Part shown: positions 8,835 through 17,198 of the stretch, piece by piece
Numbering within the stretch: the stretch's first letter is position 1
Layout of the letters: every line of letters begins with the position of its first letter
Assembly: GCA_965662565.1 (NCBI GenBank)
Contig: CBFIHS010000010.1
Coordinates: 1-51,351 of the forward strand
Source of the DNA: UBA5109 sp965662565
GTDB taxonomy: Bacteria; Pseudomonadota; Gammaproteobacteria; Pseudomonadales; Pseudohongiellaceae
Length of the DNA stretch: 51,351 bases
Reading direction: 5' to 3'
Made by a program: the position numbers and the translations under genes
The notes under the pieces: model-generated
Told to the model about the DNA's origin: nothing
Seen by the model: only the letters and a program-made list of their open reading frames with translations
Database searches by the model: none

Positions 8835-9053
8835 TTTCGAAATAGTTTCTTTGTTATTTTAGTGATAAAGAAGTTTAACGATGCATGTATTGCTTAAAAT
8901 CAACTACTACTAAATATAAGCTTGCATTACACAAAGCCTATATAACAGGTATACTCAGGCACTTATGGACCTGTTTGTAAGCTGCAAGCCAAATTTAAAA
9001 TCCAAACCTCTCTAGAAAATTCGTACTATCGATACTTAAACGGAGCAGACTTA

Positions 9054-11459
9054 ATGAAAATAGTAATTATGATCGGCCTGGCTTTAGTCAATCTCTCAGC
9101 TATAGCCCAAGTAAGTCAGACTAAAGGCGATTTCGAAGATAAATTCCGACAGCTAAGTGAAGTACTGCCAACAGCCAATAGCTATCGTACCGCTTCTGGC
9201 GCTCCAGGAAATGAATACTGGCAACAACAAGCAGATTATTTTATTGAAGCAAGTTTGGATGAACATAACCAACGTATTATTGGTTCAGAACGCATTACTT
9301 ACACCAACAATTCGCCCGACACCCTGCGATTTCTGTGGATACAACTCGATCAGAACCGTTTTAGAAATGACTCACTTGGCCGCTCTACTGAAACTGCAGG
9401 TAATGACGATCGCTTAAGCTTCGGAACTCTCAGACGTGAACGCGCCTTCGATGATTTCCTAGGTGGTTTTCAGATTAGTCGTGTACAAGAAGTTAGAGGT
9501 GATGAACTCTCCACACAAATAAATGACACGATGATGCGTATCGATTTAGACGAACCCTTGGAACCTGGAGATTCGGTAAGTTTTGAAATCGATTGGATAC
9601 ATAACATCATTAATCAATCGGTGATCGGTGGCCGTGGTGGCTATGAGTATTTTGAAGAAAGTGACACATACCAATTTGCCCTTTCGCAATGGTACCCAAG
9701 AGTAGCCGCTTATACGGATTATGATGGTTGGGTTAACAAGCAGTTCATGGGACGAGGGGAATTTACTCTAGAGTTTGGCGATTTCGAAGTACACCTAACT
9801 GTACCCGCAGACCATATTGTTGCTTCTACCGGCGAGTTACAGAATCCGAATGCTGTTCTTACTGCAGAGCAACGTGATCGCTTGGAATTGGCTGAAGATT
9901 CCGAAACCCCAGTTTTTATCGTGACACCTGAAGAGGCTCTCGAAAATCAAGCTGAAGGCACCGATGAAACTGTGACTTGGATTTTCGAAGCCGATAACGT
10001 GCGCGATTTTGCTTGGGCCAGTTCTCGCAAATATATTTGGGACGCTCTAGGCCACACTCAAGATGATCGTGAAACCCCTTTGGTGATGGCAATGTCTTAC
10101 TACCCACCTGAAGCTGAACCTTTATGGTCACAATATTCAACACATGCTGTTGCCCATACCATGGATGTCTATTCAAAGTTTTCTTTCAACTACCCCTACC
10201 CTACGGCAATTTCTGTTAATGCTTGGGAAAGAGGCGGCATGGAATATCCGATGATTACCTTCAATGGTTACCGCCCAGTAGTGGATAAAGACAGCGGAGA
10301 AAGAACGTACTCTCGTCGCACAAAATATGGTCTTATCTCCGTGATCATCCATGAAATTGGGCATATCTATTTTCCAATGGTAGTTAACTCAGATGAAAGA
10401 CAATGGACCTGGATGGATGAAGGACTCAACACCTTCTTACAATTCTTGGCTGAGCGTGAATGGGAAGAAGGCTATCCTTCAAGACGCGGTGATCCAGACA
10501 ATATTACCAATTACATGCAGTCACAAAATCAAGTTCCAATCATGACGAATTCTGAATCCATTTTGCAATTTGGTAATAACGCCTATGCCAAACCGGCCAC
10601 AGCCTTAACCATTTTACGAGAAACCGTCATGGGCCGAGACTTGTTTGATTTTGCTTTCAAAGAATACTCTCAGCGATGGATGTTTAAACGTCCCACTCCT
10701 TCTGATTTATTTCACACCCTTGAAGATGCTTCAGCTGTTGATCTGGACTGGTTCTGGCGGGGGTGGTTTTACTCAACCGATCATGTTGATATTGCCCTTA
10801 GCGATATTCGTGAATATGGCATTTCTACTCAAGACCCCGAAATCGAATTTCCAATTCAACGTGAAGAACACAATGAAGAGCCTGTTTCATTGACTCAAAT
10901 CAGAAATGCAGATTTACCAAAACGAATCGATGAATTTCCTGAGCTTGAAGATCTTTACAACGAAAATGATGAGTTCACAGTCTCGAATGTAGATAGAAAC
11001 AAATACACCAGTTTCCGTGAAGGCCTAGAGGATTGGGAGTTGGAATTACTCGATCAAGCTGTCGAAGATGGTTTACTTATTTATTTCCTCGACTTCGAGA
11101 ATATCGGCGGCTTAGTCATGCCCATTCCACTACGTATTGAGTACGAAAATGGAGAAATCGAAGACAGCATGATTCCTGCCGAAGTATGGCGCTATAACCC
11201 TAAGCAAGTTACACGAATGATAATCACTGAAGAAAAAATAGCCGCTGTTGAGCTTGATCCAATGCTGCAAATAGCCGATGTTGATAGAAACAACAATCGT
11301 ATTCCTCAACAAATTCAACGCTCACGTTTAGAACTGTATCGATCAGATAATCCAGTCCGAGACCTGATGGCAGATTTATTGGTTGAGTTAGAAGAAGCTG
11401 AAACCGGAGAGGAAGCTGAGTCTGATACCGAAGTACCACTAGAGGCAACTGGCGATTAG
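9054..11459 (+). CDS. Exported M1-family zinc metallopeptidase
   Basis: 801 residues with a signal peptide (MKIVIMIGLALVNLSAIAQ). The gluzincin site is complete: HEIGH at 433-437 and the third zinc ligand E456 in WMDEGLNTF, 18 residues later. The exopeptidase loop reads GGMEYP (394-399), the form typical of the bacterial M1 branch that differs from the GAMEN of classic aminopeptidases. The N-terminal beta domain (about 55-250) and a long acidic C-terminal region follow the usual order. The last 25 residues are very acidic (EELEEAETGEEAESDTE). It should cleave N-terminal residues from peptides in the periplasm. The DUF6702 gene begins 3 bases after its stop, so the two are co-translated. Confidence 0.92.
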   Translation: MKIVIMIGLALVNLSAIAQVSQTKGDFEDKFRQLSEVLPTANSYRTASGAPGNEYWQQQADYFIEASLDEHNQRIIGSERITYTNNSPDTLRFLWIQLDQNRFRNDSLGRSTETAGNDDRLSFGTLRRERAFDDFLGGFQISRVQEVRGDELSTQINDTMMRIDLDEPLEPGDSVSFEIDWIHNIINQSVIGGRGGYEYFEESDTYQFALSQWYPRVAAYTDYDGWVNKQFMGRGEFTLEFGDFEVHLTVPADHIVASTGELQNPNAVLTAEQRDRLELAEDSETPVFIVTPEEALENQAEGTDETVTWIFEADNVRDFAWASSRKYIWDALGHTQDDRETPLVMAMSYYPPEAEPLWSQYSTHAVAHTMDVYSKFSFNYPYPTAISVNAWERGGMEYPMITFNGYRPVVDKDSGERTYSRRTKYGLISVIIHEIGHIYFPMVVNSDERQWTWMDEGLNTFLQFLAEREWEEGYPSRRGDPDNITNYMQSQNQVPIMTNSESILQFGNNAYAKPATALTILRETVMGRDLFDFAFKEYSQRWMFKRPTPSDLFHTLEDASAVDLDWFWRGWFYSTDHVDIALSDIREYGISTQDPEIEFPIQREEHNEEPVSLTQIRNADLPKRIDEFPELEDLYNENDEFTVSNVDRNKYTSFREGLEDWELELLDQAVEDGLLIYFLDFENIGGLVMPIPLRIEYENGEIEDSMIPAEVWRYNPKQVTRMIITEEKIAAVELDPMLQIADVDRNNNRIPQQIQRSRLELYRSDNPVRDLMADLLVELEEAETGEEAESDTEVPLEATGD

Positions 11460-11462
11460 GGC

Positions 11463-11963
11463 ATGCGTGTTATAGGCATAACCCTTAGTTTGCTGCTTTT
11501 GTTGATTGACTTAAGCAGCGCGCTGGCTCATCGGCAAAAAACTATTTTCACGACAATTAGTTACAACCCCCGGACACAAGCTCTTGAAATTATCCATCAG
11601 GCTTATGCTCACGACGTTGAACATGCCTTTGGAAATAGAATTCAGCTTGAAAGCGGGCTTGATAATATCCGAGCCCAAGCCCTAGTCAGTTTGGAGCTAA
11701 GTAAAAGCTTTAAGCTATGGAATGAGCAAGGCGATGAGATCCCACTGAGTCTAGTCGGCGCTGAACTTGAAGCAGACTTGTTTTATATCTATCAAGAAGC
11801 CGATTTGCCAGCCATTCCTAAAAGCATGCAAATAGAACATGGCATACTTCGTAACTATTGGCCCGACATGCAAAACTATATTAATGTTAATTATGGTGAA
11901 TCGATTCGCAGCTTGATTTTTTCTGGAAATGACGGCAAAAAGCTCCTTTCATCTGATCGCTAA
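11463..11963 (+). CDS. DUF6702-family exported protein
   Basis: 166 residues with a signal peptide ending at about SALA-HRQK. The core (TTISYNPRTQALEIIHQAYAHDVEHAF, then ALVSLELSKSFKLWNEQG, and the end LRNYWPDMQNYINVNYG) fits DUF6702, a small beta-rich periplasmic family of unknown job often encoded next to an M1 peptidase, as here. It follows the peptidase by three bases and is probably a partner of it. No catalytic residues are evident. An AT-rich hairpin lies just behind the stop. Confidence 0.75.
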   Translation: MRVIGITLSLLLLLIDLSSALAHRQKTIFTTISYNPRTQALEIIHQAYAHDVEHAFGNRIQLESGLDNIRAQALVSLELSKSFKLWNEQGDEIPLSLVGAELEADLFYIYQEADLPAIPKSMQIEHGILRNYWPDMQNYINVNYGESIRSLIFSGNDGKKLLSSDR

Positions 11964-11970
11964 GACAGTC

Positions 11971-11999
11971 AGTTTTTTTCTTAAAACCTGAAAAAAACT
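11971..11999 (+). terminator. Weak AT-rich hairpin after the M1/DUF6702 pair
   Basis: AGTTTTTTTC (11971-11980) pairs perfectly with GAAAAAAACT (11990-11999) around a nine-base loop. The stem is almost all A-U and the downstream tract is A-rich, so it would be at best a weak terminator on the plus strand. It marks the end of the peptidase operon; the next gene starts 106 bases on. Confidence 0.3.
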
Positions 12000-12104
12000 A
12001 AAAAAAACAGTATTATATGTAACATTCATGCTTAGTAATCTTATTAAACTTTTGTTTAAAAGAAGCTAAGCACACTAAAAATTATTTATGGATTCTAAGC
12101 TTAG

Positions 12105-14264
12105 ATGCGATTTATCACTGCACAATTCACTGCACAATTCACTGCACAATTAGTCGGTTTATTATTTGCCTGTGTCAGCTTGGTCACTCACGCACAAGTT
12201 GTTATTGGTGAACACGTAGACGCTGAACTTGTCTCTGAAATGACTGGAGTCGTTCCAGGTCAAGACAGCTGGATAGCCTTGCGATTAGATCACATGGAAC
12301 ATTGGCATACCTATTGGAAAAACCCTGGTGATGCTGGGCGTGCCACTGAAATTAACTGGACCTTACCAGAAGGTGTCAGTGTCGGAGAAATTGTTTGGCC
12401 AACTCCTAAGCGAATTGAACTGCCTGCTGACTTGGTTGACTTCGGTTACGAAGATGAAATCTTTCTTTTAAACCTGATAAGTGTTCCAGCAAACTATCAA
12501 GAAAACTCCTTAAAAATAACTGCAAATACACAATGGCTGGAATGCGAAGATATCTGTATTCCAGGTGGCGCAGTAGTGAATCTGGAACTTCCAGTTTTAA
12601 CTGATTCGCAAGTTTCTAAAAATGATAAGTGGACAGAAGGTTTTGCTAAAACCCGCGCTTCGCTGCCAACGAGTGATGTTACTTTTGATGCGACTTTTTC
12701 CATTGCTGAAGGCAAACTCAATATATTGCTTCAAGCTACAGAGTCAGTTTTTGAGAACGCTGAAGCAATCAGATTTATTCCCGGGGAACACCGCGTTTTT
12801 GATTATGTCTCACCTCAAGAAATAAACTATCAGCTTTCCAGCCTTCAACTCACTCAAGGACATCATCGGCGCTTAAGCGAATCTCCTGAACAAATTACCG
12901 GCCTTTTAGTCGTCACAGACAATAATGAACAAACCATCGCCTATGAAATATCAGCTGAACCAGATGGTTTGAATCCAGCCGACTTTAGTTTACTTGCCAG
13001 CAATACTGCACCTGCACTAGGCGCAAACAGCAACTCTGATATGAATATCTTGTTGGTATTCCTCTTTGCACTTTTAGGCGGTGCCATTCTGAATCTCATG
13101 CCTTGCGTCTTCCCAGTACTTTCATTGAAAGTGCTTAGCCTTGCTTCTAGCAGCAACTCTAGCGCTAAAGAAAAACGCTTACACGGTTTGGCTTATACTG
13201 CAGGGGTTATTGCCGCCTTCTTAATTCTCGCTTCTGTGTTGCTGACTTTACAAGCTGGCGGAGCTCTAATTGGCTGGGGCTTTCATCTTCAATCTCCTTG
13301 GTTTATCAGTCTGCTTATTTTTCTTTTCTTCATCATGGGCTTGTCGATGTCAGGCGTGGTTGAATTTGGAACCAGCATCATGGGAGTGGGTACAGAGTTA
13401 CAAGATAAAGAAGGCTACTCAGGTTCATTCTTTACTGGCATTCTCGCCAGCGTGGTCGCCAGCCCTTGCACCGCTCCATTTATGGGTGCCGCTCTTGGCT
13501 TTGCCTTTACCCAACCAGCAGTAATTGCCTTAGCCGTTTTCCTTGCTCTAGGTTTAGGCATGGCACTTCCCTTCTTACTGATTTCATTTAATCCAACTCT
13601 TTCAAGCCTTCTGCCTCATCCTGGCAAATGGATGCTAACTTTCAAACAGCTTCTGGCTTTCCCGCTTTACGCCACAGCTGTGTGGCTATTATGGGTATTA
13701 GGTAAGCAGACTGGCACCAATGGTATGGCGTTAATCATTGCCTGTTGCGTGCTACTTGCTTTGGCAGCATGGCTATACCAAGGTCGTCGTGAAGTCACTT
13801 CAAAGTTTTGGCGTCTTAGTAATGCCTTAATTATTTTACTCTGTCTAATCACAACAATTGGGGTTATCCGTTCACCCATGCTAGAAACACAAAGCCTGAC
13901 AGCACAGCCAAGTGAAGGCGCCGCTTTTGAAGCTTATAGTGATGCACGTTTGGCAGAATTACGTAACAGCGGTCGTCCTGTCTTCGTCAATATGACTGCC
14001 AGCTGGTGTATTACCTGTTTAGTGAATGAAAAAGTTGCTCTGAGCTCGGAAGAGTTTTCTGATTCCTTAGCAGAAAACAATGTTGCGTACCTCAAAGGTG
14101 ATTGGACAAATAACGACCCTGCAATAACTGAAGTGCTTAGGCGCTATGAAACCAGCGGTGTCCCCTTATACTTACTTTACCCCGCAGACCCCACCCTACC
14201 TGCTCAGGTTTTGCCACAAATTTTAACGACGAGCATTGTTGCCCAGGCCATCGAGAAAATTTAG
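12105..14264 (+). CDS. DsbD/ScsB-like thiol:disulfide interchange protein
   Basis: 719 residues. After an export signal comes a periplasmic N-terminal domain with a CEDIC cysteine pair (C147, C151). The membrane domain, about eight helices from residue 313 to 588, keeps the two DsbD/CcdA cysteines: C334 in LMPCVFPVL and C455 in SPCTAPFMG. A C-terminal thioredoxin domain has WCITC (C635, C638). This is the three-module relay that passes electrons from cytoplasmic thioredoxin to periplasmic thiols. The longer N-terminal domain resembles ScsB-type proteins more than classic DsbD. A threefold 12-base repeat lies in the signal sequence. The substrate is unknown; copper tolerance and periplasmic reductases are common in this branch. 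Confidence 0.88.
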   Translation: MRFITAQFTAQFTAQLVGLLFACVSLVTHAQVVIGEHVDAELVSEMTGVVPGQDSWIALRLDHMEHWHTYWKNPGDAGRATEINWTLPEGVSVGEIVWPTPKRIELPADLVDFGYEDEIFLLNLISVPANYQENSLKITANTQWLECEDICIPGGAVVNLELPVLTDSQVSKNDKWTEGFAKTRASLPTSDVTFDATFSIAEGKLNILLQATESVFENAEAIRFIPGEHRVFDYVSPQEINYQLSSLQLTQGHHRRLSESPEQITGLLVVTDNNEQTIAYEISAEPDGLNPADFSLLASNTAPALGANSNSDMNILLVFLFALLGGAILNLMPCVFPVLSLKVLSLASSSNSSAKEKRLHGLAYTAGVIAAFLILASVLLTLQAGGALIGWGFHLQSPWFISLLIFLFFIMGLSMSGVVEFGTSIMGVGTELQDKEGYSGSFFTGILASVVASPCTAPFMGAALGFAFTQPAVIALAVFLALGLGMALPFLLISFNPTLSSLLPHPGKWMLTFKQLLAFPLYATAVWLLWVLGKQTGTNGMALIIACCVLLALAAWLYQGRREVTSKFWRLSNALIILLCLITTIGVIRSPMLETQSLTAQPSEGAAFEAYSDARLAELRNSGRPVFVNMTASWCITCLVNEKVALSSEEFSDSLAENNVAYLKGDWTNNDPAITEVLRRYETSGVPLYLLYPADPTLPAQVLPQILTTSIVAQAIEKI
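12116..12151 (+). repeat. Three perfect 12-bp tandem repeats in the DsbD-like signal peptide
   Basis: The unit CACTGCACAATT occurs three times head to tail, coding TAQF-TAQF-TAQL at residues 5-16. Gain or loss of a unit stays in frame and would change only the length of the polar part of the signal sequence. Confidence 0.95.
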
Positions 14265-14301
14265 CTTAAGCAATTTATTTTCAGGGGAAAAGCCTAAACC
14301 C

Positions 14302-15456
14302 ATGCAAAAAAAACTGATCTTAGTTGGCGGCGGCCATACCCATGTACTTTTTCTAAAGCATTGGGCTCGCAAGCCAATTCCTGACTTAGAACTCACACTC
14401 ATTTCCCCTCAAGAAAAGACACCCTATTCCGGCATGTTGCCTGGATTAATCGCAGGTCATTATCAGTCAGAAGAAATCTTTATTAACTTACCCAAGCTCT
14501 GTGCTAAAGCAAATGTAAAATTTATATGCTCCAGCGTAAGCAATATTGAGACTAATACTAAAACTATTGAAATAGAAAACACGCCAAACATAGGCTATGA
14601 CATACTTTCTTTGGATATTGGCGCCGCGCCTGACCAAAGTATTCCAGGTGTTATTGAATATGCCACCTCAGTAAAACCGATCAGTCTTTTTTACGAACAG
14701 TGGTTGAAAGTAAAACAGAATCTTCAAAACACTCAATTTCAGGCACTAAATCAAAATAATAAATACAAATTGGTTGTAGCCGGGGCTGGGGCCGGTGGTC
14801 TTGAAATCATGCTGGCCATGAATTGGGTTCTGGAAAATGATCCTGCTACTTGCGGGAAAACTGATTACACACTCTGTTTTAAAACACCCAAACTCTTACC
14901 AGGCTACCCCAACAGAATAGTGAATGAAATCACACAACTTTGTGAACAACGAAACATATCACTTAAGCCAAACTTCAAGGTAAAGCAGGTTTCCAAACCG
15001 GCTCTAATTGCTGAGAACTCTGCAACATCAGCTCCTCACGAACTACCCTATGACCGGCTTTTTTGGTGCACACAAGCGCGTGCCGCTGTCTGGCCTTCAA
15101 ACAGCGGCTTAGCATCCAATTCCGAAGGATTTATTCGAGTAAATCAATATTTACAATCCATTAGCCATCAAGATATTTTTGCGGTTGGTGACATAGCTCA
15201 TATGGAGTTTTCACCAAGACCTAAAGCCGGTGTTTACGCTGTAAGACAAGCTCCTTATTTATATAAAAATATTTATAACTATGCCTTAAAGAGAAAGTTA
15301 AAAGTATACAAACCACAGGATAACTTTCTAAGTTTGCTAGCCTTAGGTAATAAAACAGCCCTCGGTTTCCGAAAGCCTCTGCCTATTTTTTCTGGGGCTT
15401 GGGTTTGGCATTGGAAGCGCAGGCTTGATGAAATGTTCATGAGTGAGTTTCGTTAA
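14302..15456 (+). CDS. SelD-N-like FAD/NAD-dependent oxidoreductase
   Basis: The chosen ATG at 14302 opens MQKKLILVGGGHTHVLFLKHW, a Rossmann FAD-binding motif with the GGGHTHV signature of the family that in other species is fused in front of selenophosphate synthetase (SelD). An upstream in-frame start at 14236 would lie inside the DsbD-like gene and add 22 residues with no family likeness. A second dinucleotide fold is KLVVAGAGAGGLEIMLA, and the FAD-closing motif is IFAVGDIAHM. 384 residues, the usual length of the free-standing form. No selD follows. It starts 37 bases after the DsbD-like stop and is probably co-transcribed, so a redox role next to a disulfide reductase is plausible. The electron acceptor is unknown. 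Confidence 0.8.
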   Translation: MQKKLILVGGGHTHVLFLKHWARKPIPDLELTLISPQEKTPYSGMLPGLIAGHYQSEEIFINLPKLCAKANVKFICSSVSNIETNTKTIEIENTPNIGYDILSLDIGAAPDQSIPGVIEYATSVKPISLFYEQWLKVKQNLQNTQFQALNQNNKYKLVVAGAGAGGLEIMLAMNWVLENDPATCGKTDYTLCFKTPKLLPGYPNRIVNEITQLCEQRNISLKPNFKVKQVSKPALIAENSATSAPHELPYDRLFWCTQARAAVWPSNSGLASNSEGFIRVNQYLQSISHQDIFAVGDIAHMEFSPRPKAGVYAVRQAPYLYKNIYNYALKRKLKVYKPQDNFLSLLALGNKTALGFRKPLPIFSGAWVWHWKRRLDEMFMSEFR

Positions 15457-15564
15457 AATATTCAAACAGGCTCTGGAACCCTAGACTTTGTTGAATACAT
15501 GCTATAAAACATTATCTATACTTTATAAGGGGCAAGGTTTTTAGCTATTGTTAGACCATAAACT

Positions 15565-16452
15565 ATGAAACGATCAATAAGTCCTATTATTTTCTTATTT
15601 ATCCTCGCTGCAGCCATGCCAAGCAAGGCTAATACTTAAGTGGATGCAAATATCAGCTACGGCCTTAACGACAACATTTCTAAGGCGGTTAGTAAAAGCG
15701 ATATATTTTTAGATCAATTCATTTCTGCCAACCTTAATATTGGCAAACTCTGGGTACCTAGTGTAGATAAATCACTTTTCCTCAGCGCCCATCTAGCTAC
15801 AGAATAATACAATGACAGTGATGGACTAAATCATAATGGCTTAGGAACTTCACTCACGTACATACAGCGCTTGGGGCTTGGGGCCTATACCCCAAGAATA
15901 AGCGCAGGTTTCAGAGCCGACAGACGCAACTTTAAAAGCGATTCTCGGGACGGTTGGTTGTATCGGGCTAACATTGGAATAGAGAGACGCTTCACCCCTC
16001 AACTGCAAGCGAAGCTAACTTTCACCTCAGAAAGACGAACAGCTAATACCAATAAAGCCTTGCCTTATTTTAATCTCGCTCCAGGTGATGTCTTCAATCA
16101 AAATAATAATGAACTTGCTCTCAATCTAGACTACACACTTGAAAACACCTCAATGATCTCACTTAGATACCTTTATCGTGATGGCGAGGTAGACGCAAGT
16201 ACTAACCCTGGTTCAGAATTCTTTGGCTTCTCAAAAGCCATTACCTTTGATTCTCAACTTTGTAAACAATGCGGCCAATATGTCGCCTACCTAATCGATG
16301 CCTCTACTCACAGCTTTATGATTGATTGGAATTGGGCGCTTGGCAAGGACAGCTCCGTAAGCGCAAAATATGAGCGCCGTATAGCGCATGCAAATGGCGG
16401 TATTACCTATAGTGGGAATGTCTTTGGGGTTCAACTAAATAGAAGGCTTTAA
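15565..16452 (+). pseudogene. Broken outer-membrane-barrel gene (two in-frame TAA codons)
   Basis: One reading frame runs from ATG 15565 to TAA 16450-16452 and is interrupted only by TAA at 15637-15639 (codon 25, just after the signal peptide MKRSISPIIFLFILAAAMPSKANT) and TAA at 15805-15807 (codon 81). The frame is otherwise intact for 293 codons. Its content is an outer-membrane barrel: alternating strands, aromatic girdles, phrases such as YRANIGIERRFTPQLQAKLTF and an ending GVQLNRRL. Both stops are one C-to-T step from CAA (Gln). An internal restart can yield 193 residues from 15871, but without a signal peptide. The neighbouring cupredoxin gene starts 14 bases later. In related cassettes a barrel gene of this sort precedes the cupredoxin (recalled, not checked). 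Sequencing error is less likely because two separate sites are hit. Confidence 0.78.
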
Positions 16453-16466
16453 TTCAAGTAATAATC

Positions 16467-17198
16467 ATGAATCACATTATTAATAAAAATTGTGCAAGTA
16501 AGTTTCTATTCTTAAAGTCTGCTATGAGTTTACTCATTAGCAAAAAACTTTTGCATTTTTATAGATGCTTTATTTTATGTTTATTACTAGCGGCTCATTC
16601 AGCTTATGCCGAAACGCTTGAAGTGATGTTTACCGATAGTGATGGCAATCCAATTAAAGACGCCGTAATTGAAATTATTTCTCCACAAATAGCAGTTCCT
16701 GATGATTGGGATTTCACAGGAGAAATGGATCAGGTTGACCGAGAGTTTATTGATAATGTTGTAACCGTAGTCGCGGGTAGCTACATAAGGTTCCCAAATA
16801 GTGATGATATTCAACATCATGTCTACTCATTTTCGGATAATAACAATTTTGAGCTGCCTCTATACTCGAGCAATGAGGCCCCTCCGGTGTTATTTGATAC
16901 GCCAGGGATTTCAGTGGTGGGCTGTAATATATATGACTGGATGCTTGGTTATATCTATGTTGGGGAAAGCCATCTCATGGGTAAAAGTGACACTGATGGA
17001 CGAGCAACGATACCTGGGCTTGATGGTGGAAATTACACTTTCAAGGTATGGCATGAAAGAGCTCGACGTGATGATCTGACAAACACTTTTGATGTTTCAA
17101 TTTCTTCTGGTATCACACAGGTCGAAATTGAAATAGACCTAGGGCGTGATCGACGCATCCGACGCACACCAGGAGGCAGTGGCAATCGTTATAATTAA
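16467..17198 (+). CDS. Methylamine-utilisation-type cupredoxin, altered copper site
   Basis: 243 residues. The export signal is probably used from Met20 at 16524 (MSLLISKKLLHFYRCFILCLLLAAHSAYA), so the first 19 residues may not be translated. The mature chain has a cupredoxin-like fold: first His ligand in the segment QHHVYSFSD, and the Cys/Met segment VVGCNIYDWMLGYIYV. In the family as I know it, that segment is GCNIHDWM; here the His ligand is Tyr (TAT instead of CAT). Cys and Met are kept. A C-terminal Ig-like part (GRATIPGLDGGNYTFKVWHERAR) follows. It lies between the broken barrel gene and the cyclase gene, and its 3' end overlaps the longest cyclase frame by 53 bases. Copper binding is probably weakened or lost. 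Confidence 0.8.
   Translation: MNHIINKNCASKFLFLKSAMSLLISKKLLHFYRCFILCLLLAAHSAYAETLEVMFTDSDGNPIKDAVIEIISPQIAVPDDWDFTGEMDQVDREFIDNVVTVVAGSYIRFPNSDDIQHHVYSFSDNNNFELPLYSSNEAPPVLFDTPGISVVGCNIYDWMLGYIYVGESHLMGKSDTDGRATIPGLDGGNYTFKVWHERARRDDLTNTFDVSISSGITQVEIEIDLGRDRRIRRTPGGSGNRYN

Noticed and set aside
15637..15807. TAA readthrough or codon reassignment in the barrel gene
   Set aside because: TAA ends many intact genes here, so it is a real stop; two nonsense changes in a decaying cassette is simpler.
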